Assembly (NCBI GenBank): GCA_009733775.1
Contig: WOGZ01000090.1
Location: 48,357-112,356, forward strand
Direction: 5' to 3'
DNA from: Alectoria sarmentosa
Taxonomy: Eukaryota > Ascomycota > Lecanoromycetes > Lecanorales > Parmeliaceae
DNA length: 64,000 nucleotides
The position numbers were made by a program, and so were the translations under genes. This document shows positions 11,955 through 22,977 of this stretch, piece after piece. The notes beneath the pieces are model-generated. The model searched no databases, had not been told where the DNA came from, and saw only the letters and a list, made by a program, of their open reading frames with translations. The first letter of the stretch is position 1, and every line of letters starts with the position of its first letter.

Positions 11955-13669
11955 ATGCCATCACTCACAGTCTTTGGAAGCATCGTCCCTGTGCACGCCT
12001 GGAGCATTGTCGCTGCACTTGCTTGCATATTGGTCCTTGCGGTTCTGGCAAACATTCTTCAGCAGACGCTGCTCAGAAAATCAAATGAACCACCCGTGGT
12101 GTTTCACTGGCTGCCACTTATTGGCAGTACAGTAACTTACGGTATCGACCCTTTCAAATTTATCTTCGGATGTCAAGCCCAGGTGCGTATTTGCGATCCC
12201 TAGAACGTGTTTGGAATTTTTGATACGCGAATGTTAACATTGATTGCTAAGTATGGTGATATCTTCACCTTCATCCTTCTTGGTAGGAAAGTCACCGTCT
12301 ACCTCGGGTCAAAAGGCAACCAATTTATCTTGAACGGAAAGCTCAAGGACGTGAACGCCGAAGAGATATACTCCGTCTTGACGACGCCCGTCTTTGGTAA
12401 GGACGTCATCTACGATGTGCCGAATGCAAAGTTTATGGAACAAAAAAAGGTATGTCATGCAGCTAACTTCCTAAGAGCTCCTCTAATACTCCTCATTAGT
12501 TCATCAAGTTCGGCCTGACCTCTGACTCTCTCCGCTCCTATGTTCCCTTGATGGAAAACGAGATCCGCTCCTTTATCAACCGGACTCCCCACTTCAAGGG
12601 CTCGAGCGGCACGGTCCAATTGCCTCCGATAATGGCCCAGATCACCCTCTTTACCGCTTCTAGATCCTTGCAAGGGAAAGAAGTTCGCGAAAAGCTAGAC
12701 ACCACCTTCGCAGACTTGTACCACGATTTGGATGACGGCTTCCAGCCCATCAATTTTATGCTCCCGTGGTTCCCATTGCCCCAGAACCGGAGGCGAGATG
12801 TAGCTCAGAGAAAGATGACACAAATCTACACAGATATCATCAAAGCGCGACGCTCAAAGCGGAAGGAAAAGGACAGCGAAGACATGTTATGGAACCTGAT
12901 GACCAGCGTCTACAAAGATGGCACACCCGTGCCAGACACCGAGACTGCACACATGATGATCGGCCTGTTGATGGCGGGGCAGCACTCATCCTCCGTTACT
13001 AGTTCATGGATAATGCTCCATCTCGCAGCGCAACCAGAGATCATGGAGGAGCTTTATCAAGAACAGCTGCACATCCTAAGTGACAATGCTCTGACCTACG
13101 AAAATGTTCAGAGTCTCCCCTTAGCCATGCACGTGATACGCGAGACCCTCCGTCTCCATCCTCCAATTCACTCCATCATGCGGAAAGTGAAGAACCCGCT
13201 TCCAATCGCAGGCACCAGTTGGGTGATCCCACCCTCGCATGTTCTTCTTGCTGCGCCTGCCACTATGGGGAAGAGCAACGAATACTTCCCGAATGCAGAA
13301 AAGTGGGATCCGCATCGATGGGAAACCATTGCGGATCCCAAGGATGAGGAGAAAGAGAAGATGGATTACGGATACGGTCTCGTGTCTACGGGAGCCGATA
13401 GCACGTACCTGCCCTTCGGCGCCGGCAGGCATAGGTGTATTGGCGAGCAGTTTGCGTATCTACAGTTGAGTATTGTTATGATTGTCATGGTGCGGGAGTT
13501 CAAGTTGAAGAATGTAGATGGTAAGAAGGGCGTTGTTGCTACGGATTACTCGGTGAGTGACTGCTTTGTGCCGGTGGTGCGGTTTTCGCTAATCCTTGTC
13601 CAGTCATTGTTTTCTCGACCTATGGAACCAGCACGAGTGAAGTGGGAGAAGCGCACTGGATGCTCTTGA
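11955..13669 (+). CDS. CYP51: Sterol 14-alpha-demethylase, cytochrome P450 family CYP51
   Basis: This enzyme removes the 14-alpha methyl group of lanosterol or eburicol in ergosterol synthesis at the endoplasmic reticulum and is the azole target. Four exons (11955–12182, 12252–12449, 12500–13552, 13604–13669) give 514 residues, the usual CYP51 length, with all junctions in phase 0. The protein has an N-terminal membrane anchor (about 15–38), substrate-recognition block YGDIFTFILLGRKVTVYLG, IYDVPNAKFMEQKK and I-helix AGQHSSS (about 301). It also has ExxR motif ETLR (about 357) and haem loop FGAGRHRCIG with Cys about 455. The loop position that is usually YDCPN reads YDVPN. The last intron is 51 bp and leaves the frame open, so retention would add 17 residues. 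Whether this is the main copy or an A-type paralogue cannot be told from one locus. Confidence 0.95.
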
Positions 13670-16600
13670 ATCACATGGGTGATGCATCTATACAGTAGGT
13701 CTGGGACCTGAACAGCGAAGAAAAGCTAATAGAGAAATCGTCTAAGAGATTTCTTTCAGTCAGCTACTACTATAGATAGAGTCTCGCAACGAGCTTGAAA
13801 TCTCATTCGGCTCCTTTAATCTCTCCCTGACAGATGTCGATGAGAGATGTATGTTTATATAGCATCACATCGATTTCTAGTCCTTTGACTTCCAATGCAA
13901 GTAAAATTCTTGGGTTGTTTGTCCCTGCGACTTGCCTCTTCTTTCGAGAGTACCACCTTCCTGATTCAAGAGAAAACCCGGATCTCGGGATGCCGAACGG
14001 ACCAGAAGGCGCCGGTCCCAAGCTGACTGGCTGGCTGCGGTGGTTCTCCGACATTGACACTATACGCAGAGCGGCTGTGGGACACAGCGGTAGTTGGAGA
14101 AGCGGCAATTGCACCCATCAATTACACTCGTTTAGACTATAGCATTGCAATGTAGAGGAGATGAAAACTCATAAGTTCAGTGTGTCGCGGAATCATCAGT
14201 ACGAGAGCTCAAAGCGTGCGCGTTTTTCTATATTAAAAAAAAGAGGGGGGAAAGTGAATGGACAATTCCATGCAGAGGCCTGCCCTTCCCTCTTGTAACT
14301 TATAGGAAAGTCTCAAACTGAACGGTTGGTGGCAAATCCTTCGCAGACAGGTGAGATTATATGGGTTTTCAATTACTTCTCAGTTTGTGATACACTTTTT
14401 GACCTTTGCATGATTTTCGACATGGGACATGGACCGTCACATCTCCAGAACTACTCTCTAAAAACGCACGCGTCAATGGAACTTATCCCATCATGACCGC
14501 AAAAATAAAATCGCTCCATAAGTATAACCCCCTCTTCAGGTGCCTACTTCCACGTTCTCGTGTTCATTATGTTGTAACCCTTTCCACTCACCTTCGTCCG
14601 CCGCGTCTACTGCGAGCATCTAATAACTATACGCCTTTGCCCATGTGGTTTTTTGTGAGCGCCTTTGGTGATGCGCCTTTGGTGATGCGATGTAGTAAAT
14701 ACACGCTCTTGCCTATGCGATTTAGGGGTGCATTTATGGTAGGTATGCCTATCCGCCTCTCACATACCTACGCCTTTGATGGAGATGTGCTTTTGTCCGA
14801 TGAATTTCCCAACTATATGGAAAACGAATACTTGTAATGAGCGTATCATCTTGTTGTGCTAGGTATCACAGAAATACCTTTTTAAACCCGCAAGTAGAAG
14901 ACATCAAACGTTCTACGTATCAAATTTCATCATCAATTCATTCCGCATGTTGTCGCCAGATCTTGTCTGCGTAGCCCAATATGCGATACCTTCATCGTTA
15001 GCCTCACATATTGACCAGAAAAGGATTCTGTATTCAGGCGTCGTAATTGAAATACTATACGACGCCCCCTCACCTCCACCAACGACAGTCAACGGCCCCG
15101 AGGAGTCTTGCTCCAAAGCACGTGTCGAGTTTTCCGTGCGATAAAGACTTGCAATTTCCGTTCCGGACCACTGGCTGAGAGAAAGGATGTGAGCCCAAAC
15201 TCTCGGCCGGTCCAGACGCGATCTTCGGTACAGTAACACCTTTTTCGAACCCCGGGAGCGACCTCGAGGCTTGGAGAAATGGGTTGGGCATCTCACCCAC
15301 CCATAATTGAGAGCGAGATTGCAAGTGGGTTTTCAGCGCCTTTTTGAACTCATCAAGGCGGAAGAATTGGCGCAGTCCTCTTCAAACTGTGGTCATAGTG
15401 GGAGCGTTCCTGGAGGACGCGACTGTCCAGAAGTTTCTTAGCAGTCGACAGTTGCGAATCCCTGCTGGGTTCGTGGGTCTAAACAGATAGAAATTCGCAT
15501 GAGCAGGAACAGCCGCGGTTCCTGATTCTGCAGGTCGTCTTCTCGGTTCATACGCTTCGAGATCTCTTCGCTTGGAGCCTTGGAAAGTTTGGAGGACGCT
15601 AGGGTGTCTATCTTGCTCTCGGGAGATTCCCCAAGATCGTGTCGCGTATTTCGCCCGGGATGGCGACGGGGAGGGATGCGTTCATGTCCACTCCGATTCG
15701 ACGGAACTCTTCCTCAGAGGTTTTTGGGAAAATGCCGCCTCTGCGGCATCATGGTATCCATCGGTCCCCTTGAATAATCCAAACGTTGGCTCTAGTAGCG
15801 TACCTTTCTCGGCCTTAGGCACGCACTCCGTTCCGTTCCGTTCCGTTCCAAGACGCGTTGTCCATTAAATGCAAGTAACCAAGCAGGGTAGATTGCCAGT
15901 CAGGTTCTATAGCCCAGTCAGGAATGTGTTACTTGTGTTTATGGTGCAGTAGGAAAGGTAGACTTCGTTGGGGATGTAATAGGCTGGACTTCCCAAGGTG
16001 AAAGGGACTACGAGTACGCTGGCCGGGAGGCTCGATATGGCTAGGAGCATAATGGGTCGCGAGCTGACTCAAAGCTTTGTTCGTTAATGCCCATGTCTTG
16101 ACTGTGAGGAAACATTTTACATTACCCACTAGCGAACTTTGTGCCCTTCCTGGGTACAATATTGACTGGACGTGAGCTGTAGTAGGGACTGGGAGAAAGT
16201 CTACGAATATGATCCATGCAATGTGGCAGTCGATCTCGTCCTGTAGCGAAATGAAGTCGTCGCATGAGAAAGGGTGGTACAGTGTCTTCATAGAATCGGT
16301 AATACCCTTTTACCACGGGTTGAGCATACATTAAGAGGGCTGAGTAAGTCTCCATTCGAGAGGAGCACGGGCGTCTTGAATGATTTCCTTCAAAATAGTG
16401 ACCTTGTACTTGCACGAAAGCAGTCTCGTAGCGCATGTTTATCACCCACCAGAGTACGAGGCTCGTTGATTATAAAGAAGTCTTTGCGACATATACCGTT
16501 GGCGGCCAATTGTCAATAATAGTAAATGTAGTACTAGGAAATAATGAGAGCGGAGAGCGTCGCGTTGTCGGTAGTAGGATGCAACGCCCTACAGCCCGCA

Positions 16601-16734
16601 AGATCTCGACAACTATGCACTCCTATATCGCGACCCGAACCATACTGACTGGTTCCAAGGTCGGCGTTTGACGTCTGAAGACTTTTCCAGAATATTTTCC
16701 AAATGTTAGATTTCGAAGCAAGATGTTACTCAAG
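13670..16734. other. 3 kb gene-poor stretch
   Basis: No frame with a recognisable domain was found. A plus-strand frame at 14406–14837 is built partly from short direct repeats of GCGCCTTTGGTGATGCG-like sequence (about 14667–14700) and is not convincing. A small direct repeat of CCGTT occurs near 15828–15847. Confidence 0.4.
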
Positions 16735-17965
16735 TCAAGGATCTAACAGGACTGCTGGGTACCCATTGTCATCGGCGCGATGACCATTCTTGCGCCCATC
16801 GATGTAGCCATCGAGGCACGCGGCCTCGTCTTCAGTCCGAACATGAGACAGGCATGTGGGGCTTTTTGAGTCGTAATAGTACGGTATTCGATACTCAATT
16901 GCATTCCGAAGGCAGTTAGTTCTGAGCGGATTTCCGAGATCACGGGCTGCTTGGAACATTTCAACTGCGAGGCCATTTTTTATCTTGCTAAACTTCCTTC
17001 GTCCCTGAGTGAGCATTTCATATCTTTCCCGAGATTCGGAAAAGGTAATAAGGACACGGAGTTTGCCAGCCTATTAAGAAACTTCAGCTGAACAAACTAA
17101 AGAGAGCTGTAGACTGTCTGCGTTACCACGCAGTGCTCGAGGGTTCTCGAAGTAGGAATAATCAAATTCAGCTTCTCAAAGTGCGGAGATGTGGTTTTCA
17201 ACATTGATGTAAAACGACCTCATGTTTTCTCCGTTGGTAGCAATTGCCGAAGACAATGGGGCATGAGGAATAGGATTGTCGAGTCGCAAGACTCCTAGTC
17301 CCGGATGCCGTCGAAAGAAGTCAACCAAGGCCGAGAACTCTGGGCCTACTTTACCTAGGTACCATGACAGAAATTTATGTGGGTCGACGGATGGAAGCCA
17401 GAATTAGCGCCATGCTCATGTAGTAATATATTCAAGATGGCTTAAAGAAACGTGATCGATCATTTTTCAGTACTCAGGGCCTAGAAGGTAAATTGACATG
17501 TGTACCATTTCAGCGCTCGAAGAAGACGATTCAGCAGATTTTCGAGACCCCGACTCAACGTCAGGATGCCTGCAACATAACCTTACCTCAAACATCGCGA
17601 AAGTCATTGCACGTAAGGGTTCTAGATTGAGGATGTCAGACAAAGCTAGCAACAGCTCTCTGTCATTATCATATTCAAAGCCGATATTGAATTCCCTGAT
17701 CGATTTGAGTGACTTCAGTCTCTCCCACTCATTCTGGAGCAACCGTTTCACATCGAGATAATTATCAGGGCTGATTTCGAGATTTCTCAGGCTCTTCTGG
17801 TGTCTCCAGAGGAAAACAGATCTCCCGCTTATAACTACCCGAGCTGTAAAAGCTGTGACTGAAGCTCGTCAAAGACTTCTTCGGTAATACGTGCAACAAT
17901 TGGCCCAAAGCCTTGCAGAAGCTGAAGCTTTCCGTGTTAGAAACTCCAACAGTGATGGAATGCAT
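16735..17965 (-). pseudogene. Probable fragments of an F-box/LRR-type gene
   Basis: Minus-strand open fragments here have coding character but do not join into one clear model. The block at 17751–17467 reads LLQNEWERLKSLKSIREFNIGFEYDNDRELLLALSDILNL when split into short pieces, which resembles the leucine-rich part of fungal F-box proteins. A second block at 17016–16735 (FQAARDLGNPL, IPYYYDSKSP) looks like a C-terminal region. They lie downstream of, and on the same strand as, an F-box-like motif near 18270, so they may be one gene with several introns or the remains of one. Stops separate the blocks and I could not place introns confidently. Confidence 0.35.
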
Positions 17966-18190
17966 GTGAGAGAGATGTCGGCTTCGAAGCAGGGAGCCGG
18001 TAGAATTAGATCCTATGTACGATATCTAAAATCGATTTCTCAACACAGTTAACGCGTTGCTGCTTCAGAAATACATTTGGAGCGAGCCGTCTTTGAAGCC
18101 TTAGCATGATTCGGCCTAGTGATCTTTCATTACCGGAGACAGACAAGACTTACTTGCTCCTTCTGTACCAGGTCAAGAAAGTTACCCTAG

Positions 18191-18532
18191 CTAGATGACG
18201 ACCGCCGTGGTTATGAGAGCATGGGAGGAGCGAGCAACGTAGCTTGCAATTGCCTCTAGGAGCTCCACTGGCAGATTCCCAAAGTCAAACAGCTCCGGTC
18301 TACTGGTCTCAAAAGGGGCTAGCACCATTGTTCCTTGGGATGAATAGGTATTAGGGATTTGACAGTTGCGAGATCTATAAAATTTTCCTCGAAAAGGGGT
18401 AAGCACCATTTTTCCTTGGGATGAATAGGTATTAGGGATTCGACATTTACGAGGTCCACAAACCTCCACTTGAATGGGACTAACGCGATTTTTCCTTGGC
18501 ATGAGGGAATCTGGCTTGGAATAGGTCTGCAC
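18191..18532 (-). CDS. F-box-like fragment preceded by 27-residue tandem repeats
   Basis: The frame contains FGNLPVELLEAIASYVARSSH, a good match to the start of an F-box (Skp1-binding) motif, which in SCF ubiquitin ligases recruits substrates. Before it lie two clear copies and one diverged copy of an 81-bp, 27-residue unit (IPNTYSSQG, then MVLTPF or MVLAPF). The frame closes at TAG soon after the F-box, where intact relatives would continue, so an intron or a truncation follows. A second frame (18606–18319) overlaps the same repeats, and which one holds the true start is unclear. Likely the 5' part of the gene whose pieces lie to the left. Confidence 0.4.
   Translation of the reverse strand: MQTYSKPDSLMPRKNRVSPIQVEVCGPRKCRIPNTYSSQGKMVLTPFRGKFYRSRNCQIPNTYSSQGTMVLAPFETSRPELFDFGNLPVELLEAIASYVARSSHALITTAVVI
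18319..18530. repeat. 81-bp tandem repeat, about 2.6 copies
   Basis: The sequence TTCCTTGGGATGAATAGGTA occurs in the copies starting at about 18321 and 18402, with an 81-bp offset. A third, partial and more diverged copy (TTTTTCCTTGGCATGAG) begins about 81 bp further on. The period is a multiple of three, so the repeat keeps the reading frame of the F-box fragment. Confidence 0.75.
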
Positions 18533-18749
18533 AGGGATTCAGCAAACTGCGAAGCTCGCACAATATCTTCTGCCATAGAGTTGAGTGTCTCAGGGTCACA
18601 GCTCAAAGTTTTTTCTTTGCTGATACATGGTTAGTTGCTAAGAAGAAACCTCCGAGGGATATCCCTGTAATGTGGGAGACACGGCTGGCTCATAACGGCG
18701 ACACGACGTGCCGTGTCCCTCGCATCTCACACGAGCCTTGAGCCAAGTC

Positions 18750-19730
18750 CTACAACTTCGCACCCTCCTTCATCCCCTCCACCCCCTTCTTCAAATCCTC
18801 ATTGAACCCCTCATACGCCGTCCTCAGTAATCTCCCCATCAACCACGGACTCAGGGCCCAAAACAAGACGCGCCCACACACCAAAGGCGCTGCGCACACC
18901 AAAGGCGCTGCGCCCACCCACCAAAGGCGCTGCGCACACCAAAGGCGCTGCGCACACCCACCAAAGGCGCTGCGCACACCAAAGGCGCTGCGCCCACCCA
19001 CCAAAGGCGCTGCGCACACCAAAGGCGCTGCGCACACCCACCAAAGGCGCTGCGCACACCAAAGGCGCTGCGCCCACCCACCAAAGGCGCTGCGCACACC
19101 AAAGGCGCCGCGCACACCCACCAAAGGCGCTGCGCCCATCAAAGGCGCTGCGCCCACCAAAGACGCTGCGCCCACCAAAGGCGCCCACCAAAGGCGCTGC
19201 GCCCACACACCAAAGGCGCTGCGCCCACCCACCAAAGGCGCTGCGCCCATCGAAGGCGCTGCCCCAAAACTCCTCGCTCTGCACCAAGGTCGTACCCCCC
19301 GGTGTCACGTTGCTATCCTCAAACGTAAACGTATGCACGCCATTCAATATGCCGTAATTGGGCGGCCCTTTCCATTCGAAGCAGTTGGGGCTGTTTTGCG
19401 TGATTGTGGCGACGAATGGCGGGCCTATCTTGCAGAGGAGCTGGTTACCGGGGGTGAGGGCGGAGGGGTCCGGGTAGGAGGAGGGGTCGAGGGGTTCGAT
19501 GCCTTTGAAGAGGCCGGTGTGGTAGGTGTGGAGGTTGGGGAAGTCGAGGAGCTGTGAGGGGTTGGGTTTTTGTTATTGGTATGTGACCGACCTGGTAGGG
19601 AGAGGGTGGGTGGTGGGCGTATATATACCACGCTTCGGACTTTGGACGGCGGCGCGTCAATCTCAATGGTGGCGGTAATCATGGCTTTGGGAGAGTACTG
19701 TGGTTGTGAGTATGTGGGTGTAGAGTACAA
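18750..19730 (-). pseudogene. SRPBCC (START-like) family gene interrupted by a minisatellite
   Basis: Exon 1 (start ATG at 19682, or 19730 for a longer form) ends at 19629 with ITATIEIDAPPSKVRSV. After a 77-bp intron, exon 2 from 19551 gives LLDFPNLHTYHTG, GNQLLCKIGPPF and TLVQSEEFWG, a typical small SRPBCC/polyketide-cyclase-like fold that binds hydrophobic ligands. The remaining C-terminal helix (VLFWALSPWLMGRLL, then GFNEDLKKGVEGM, stop at 18750) is found only beyond the repeat array. Removing 18871–19261 joins EEFWG directly to VLFWALSP in frame. The array adds 391 bp, one base more than a multiple of three, so translation straight through it ends out of frame at EDGV. Either the gene is inactivated or part of the array is spliced out. 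Confidence 0.65.
18871..19261. repeat. GC-rich minisatellite, about 20 copies of a 17–22 bp unit
   Basis: The core CACCAAAGGCGCTGCGC is repeated about 20 times. In the left half, 18-bp units (core plus A) alternate with 22-bp units ending in CCCACC or CACACC, giving a higher-order period of 40 and, with the two 22-bp variants alternating, 80 bp. The right quarter (19130–19261) is less regular, with shortened and mutated copies (AAAGACGCTG, CGAAGGCGC). It lies inside the coding part of the SRPBCC gene. Every unit offers a GT and a CAG on the minus strand. Confidence 0.95.
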
Positions 19731-20499
19731 CGTTTGGTAGTCGGTATTTATGAGAGCTTGGGGCTGAAGCTCGGCTTATGGCTTATTGCATTGAGATCGA
19801 GGGCAGCGCAAGACATAAACAGAATGTAATTTTACGCATAGTGGAACGGCAATGCTTTCATTGGCCTTTTCCGATAAGCTATTTTATTTGGGCCATCTAA
19901 TACACAACAGTTGAATATGCAGCAAACCGTTGCGGGGAAATCTGCCTTCGGTCGATCTTCGGATAGGTAAGGTAAGGTACTCATTCATTTTGCCTCCGTC
20001 TCAAGACTTCCAGCGTCTACGGTAGGTAGTTTTGAACTACACGCACAAGTAACCAGTCTTGAGTGCGGAGCGGAGAGGGACACAGTTCCTTCCCCGTCAT
20101 TATTCGGCACGATCTATCCGAAGCAAATAATAACGAAGAGGGTTTCTACTTCCAAATTAGGGCTTACCTTGGGAAACAAAAAGTTCTTCGAGTAGAGATA
20201 GAGACGGAGGGGATTAAATAGGTGCATGAAGTCTTGGTCACAGTGATGCATACTGGGCGATCCAATCAATGCTCGCAACTTTGACGTCTCAACAATGTCT
20301 GTTTGCTATTTGTTACATGCACCGCCAGAAGTCTTTTGGAAGTAGAGAGTAGGAACCGTCCGCCATCAACACATTGCTTCTTTTCTTTTCGACATCGTCA
20401 TGTTCAATAGTCCATCACCATCAACCCCATATATCCTCCTAACATGAGCCCTCAGTTTACATATGTCAACGAGGACGACAAATCATAGAAAGCTAACAG
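19731..20499. other. Intergenic, no gene seen
   Basis: No supported frame. It contains the motif GGTAAGGTAAGGTAC near 19967, related to the TACCTTAC motif seen in other spacers. Confidence 0.45.
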
Positions 20500-20901
20500 A
20501 TTGCGGGTCCTAGTCAACAAAATCCCGAAGATATCGGATTGCTTCCGAACGGCAAAGCACATGGCCAGACGAAGGAATCTGCGAAGACACCCCTTGACAT
20601 TTTCAACAGAGTTTTGCGCCTGGTAATGAAAGCTTTGCATACGGACGGCATTTTCTCCAAGCAAAGCTGGACCACCGAAGCTTTCCTTAACATCGACTGG
20701 CTCCGTGCGATTGAGGAGGACAACGAAGTCGTCAGGCTCTCCATGACCTGCCAGCGATTTGGGAAGGACCGACGATACTCCCAAAAGAAGTTCCCGCGCT
20801 TAGAGATCCCAGCAAGAGCCGAGAAATTCAAACGAGTAGGGCAGAAGTTTATCTCAATTCTAGGGCCGACATCGTCTTCGAGCGCGGAAGAGGAGCCCTG
20901 A
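20500..20901 (+). CDS. Hypothetical protein, possible 3' exon
   Basis: The frame opens right after an AGCTAACAG sequence that looks like a branch site plus acceptor. It encodes IAGPSQQNPEDIGLLPNG, then PLDIFNRVLRLVMKAL and a Lys/Arg-rich helical stretch, ending in SSSSAEEEP. An upstream ATG at 20444 (MSPQFTY) would join through an intron of only 35 bp, which is very short for fungi. The antisense strand also has a long frame (to 21095), so coding is not certain. No family recognised. Confidence 0.3.
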   Translation: MAGPSQQNPEDIGLLPNGKAHGQTKESAKTPLDIFNRVLRLVMKALHTDGIFSKQSWTTEAFLNIDWLRAIEEDNEVVRLSMTCQRFGKDRRYSQKKFPRLEIPARAEKFKRVGQKFISILGPTSSSSAEEEP

Positions 20902-21385
20902 GAGATGGAGCGTCTAGAGTGACAGCAAAATGCATCATGCCCAACTTCGATAATTAGAACGCATGCTCTTTGGCGCTCCGTGCTACACATGAGATGGAAA
21001 CGGCACAGATTGCCGCTGGGAAATGCAAGACAGACAGACGGTTCGGAGTCATCCACATAGTCCAAAGCCAAGCTCAGGAAGATCTGAGAGCGCAAGATCC
21101 ATCAGGCCCGGAGTGCAGGATATCAAGACGGAATGGTCGACCGGACGAAGGGACATGCGTTAGAGCATAGTGGGCATTTTGTGTCGTTGCTATACGATGT
21201 CCATATGTCCGTTGGTGCAAAGAAGGTTTTGAAATGGTAAAGAGTGAAGAGCAGCGATTTCATTCCACCAAGTGTAGTCAATACCCAAGATGCTTGCTGA
21301 GCAGCTCAGATCATCCAATCACCATGAGACAAGCATCTTTGCAAAAAGAATGTGTTCCAGACACCTTAAGCTTCCCAGTATAGAA

Positions 21386-22684
21386 TTAGCGATAGCGGAG
21401 CATCCACGAGGACGATGTCTGTTTGTGAAATTCTCTTTGGAACTTCAAGCGGTCTTTGCCAATGTCCCTATGCCCCCAACTGTCATCGACCTGCAACTTT
21501 CGTAGATTTGGGTATGAGAAGCTAGGTCGATAGAGATCGGACAAGAATTGCTCCTCATGCGGGCGCGTCAGACTGTTGCCCGCAATCGTGGCAGTCTCAA
21601 TGGATGCAGGAAGGATATCCACCGCCCTTGACATCTTGCCCCGTTGAAAGAGCATGTCGGTGTCTACCTTGACATGTTTGAGGGATGTGAAGCCTCTCAG
21701 AGTACCAATGAACCGAGCCTGCCCGGAGCCGGTAGAAAGCACGAGTTCTTCAAGCGTACCTCTTGCGTTTTTCAATAGATCGCTGATACGGTGCAATCCC
21801 CACCCTGCACGATGGGCAATGTATTTGAAGCTTCGCAGCGATTTGATACTATTGCAAAGCTTCTCGAGCCCTTCCACACTCATTCCGCAGGTCTCCAAGA
21901 AGATGTGCTCAATAGTCGGGCTCGCGCCGGGATAATCAAGCCAACCATCCCGATAGCATTCTCGGTACATTCCGACCAAGTTGCGACCATGCATGGATTG
22001 TATGCCTGGTAGTGAGGCGAGCAGAGGAAACATCTCCAAATCGCAGACGCCGTTCTCAGAGGTATCCCTCTCCAGTACATATACAGCCTTGAGCTTTGAC
22101 AAAGCTCTGTCACCCTGGACGTCGGGAGCTTGCCGTTTGATAGATCTTATCATCTCCTTCACTTGCTCCAACTTGGTGTGGTCCAACCGAATCGTGAGCC
22201 TTCGAGTATTCGGGAGACAGGCAAGCATGAGGGCGAAAAGATAGTCTTCGTCGCCTACATTGATCTTTTCAAGCCACCCATCCACCTCATGTGCCGGTAT
22301 AAGTCTGGTCCGGCGGAGGATATCCCTCAAGTCCGCCTCCTCCACAAGGCTTCTCTTATGTATAACCTCTGCTACCGACGCCGTCCTTTCTTTGTTGCGA
22401 GGGTCTTCAAAATTCCTCCAGCTTCTATGACCTCGAAGTTCTACCGATTCCGGATAGAGCGCGACCCACGGTCGTGTACACATCTCGTACAACATCTTCG
22501 CGGCGGCGACATGGTTGACAGATATCTTGGTGTATTCCACTTTCAGCTGCCTATGCTCCTGCACGAAGGGAGCTGCGACTTCCTTGACGCGGTGACTAGT
22601 TCGACCATAGTTCTCAAGATCTGCTGGTTGGACTCGCTGTGATATCTGATAGATCAGTTCGTTTGGCAAAGCGTTGAACGACAT
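21386..22684 (-). CDS. F-box protein with leucine-rich C-terminal region
   Basis: A single-exon gene of 432 residues. The N-terminus FNALPNELIYQISQRVQPADLENYGRTSHR, split here only by length, is a standard fungal F-box (residues about 4–40), the Skp1-binding part of an SCF ubiquitin ligase adaptor. Downstream are irregular leucine-rich segments (LPNTRRLTIRLDHTKL, LEELVLSTGSG, FTSLKHVKVDTDM, YPNLRKLQVDDSW), consistent with a substrate-binding solenoid. The target is unknown; fungi have many such lineage-specific genes. The intact state contrasts with the broken F-box fragments 4 kb to the left. It is transcribed divergently from the HAD phosphatase, with 293 bp between the starts. Confidence 0.8.
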   Translation of the reverse strand: MSFNALPNELIYQISQRVQPADLENYGRTSHRVKEVAAPFVQEHRQLKVEYTKISVNHVAAAKMLYEMCTRPWVALYPESVELRGHRSWRNFEDPRNKERTASVAEVIHKRSLVEEADLRDILRRTRLIPAHEVDGWLEKINVGDEDYLFALMLACLPNTRRLTIRLDHTKLEQVKEMIRSIKRQAPDVQGDRALSKLKAVYVLERDTSENGVCDLEMFPLLASLPGIQSMHGRNLVGMYRECYRDGWLDYPGASPTIEHIFLETCGMSVEGLEKLCNSIKSLRSFKYIAHRAGWGLHRISDLLKNARGTLEELVLSTGSGQARFIGTLRGFTSLKHVKVDTDMLFQRGKMSRAVDILPASIETATIAGNSLTRPHEEQFLSDLYRPSFSYPNLRKLQVDDSWGHRDIGKDRLKFQREFHKQTSSSWMLRYR

Positions 22685-22977
22685 AGTGAGGATCGCAGAG
22701 TGCCAGAGTCAAGACAATCTTGATGGAAATGAGGTTAGCATGATGTGGGAATTGTTTTGAAATGATGACTCGTAGAAGTAGTACCTGTGCGGAGGCGGGG
22801 CATGTAAACAGTCCTCGGCTCCTTGGCACGAGCTGATGCCCCACTTTATCGCGCCAAAGCCAGTCAAGAGGAAAAAGTCCGGCAGGATTTTAATATGCCT
22901 CACCAGCCATCAATTCACCAGCAGTCAATCCAGGATTCCATTCCTGTGACAAAACCATTGATAGGGTCACTTCCAAG

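Noticed and set aside
11955..13669. P450 as part of a secondary-metabolite cluster
   Set aside because: It is CYP51 of sterol synthesis, and no polyketide synthase, peptide synthetase or terpene cyclase lies nearby.
14406..14837. 143-codon plus-strand frame
   Set aside because: Contains short direct repeats, has no motif and lacks a coding-like composition.
18871..19261. CRISPR-like array
   Set aside because: Units are contiguous without unique spacers, the genome is eukaryotic and no cas genes are present. It is a minisatellite.
18802..19557. Plus-strand 251-codon frame and long minus-strand frames across the repeat
   Set aside because: They consist of translated minisatellite units (HTKGAA, HQRRCA, PPKALR in three frames). 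Only the flanking SRPBCC sequence on the minus strand is protein-like.
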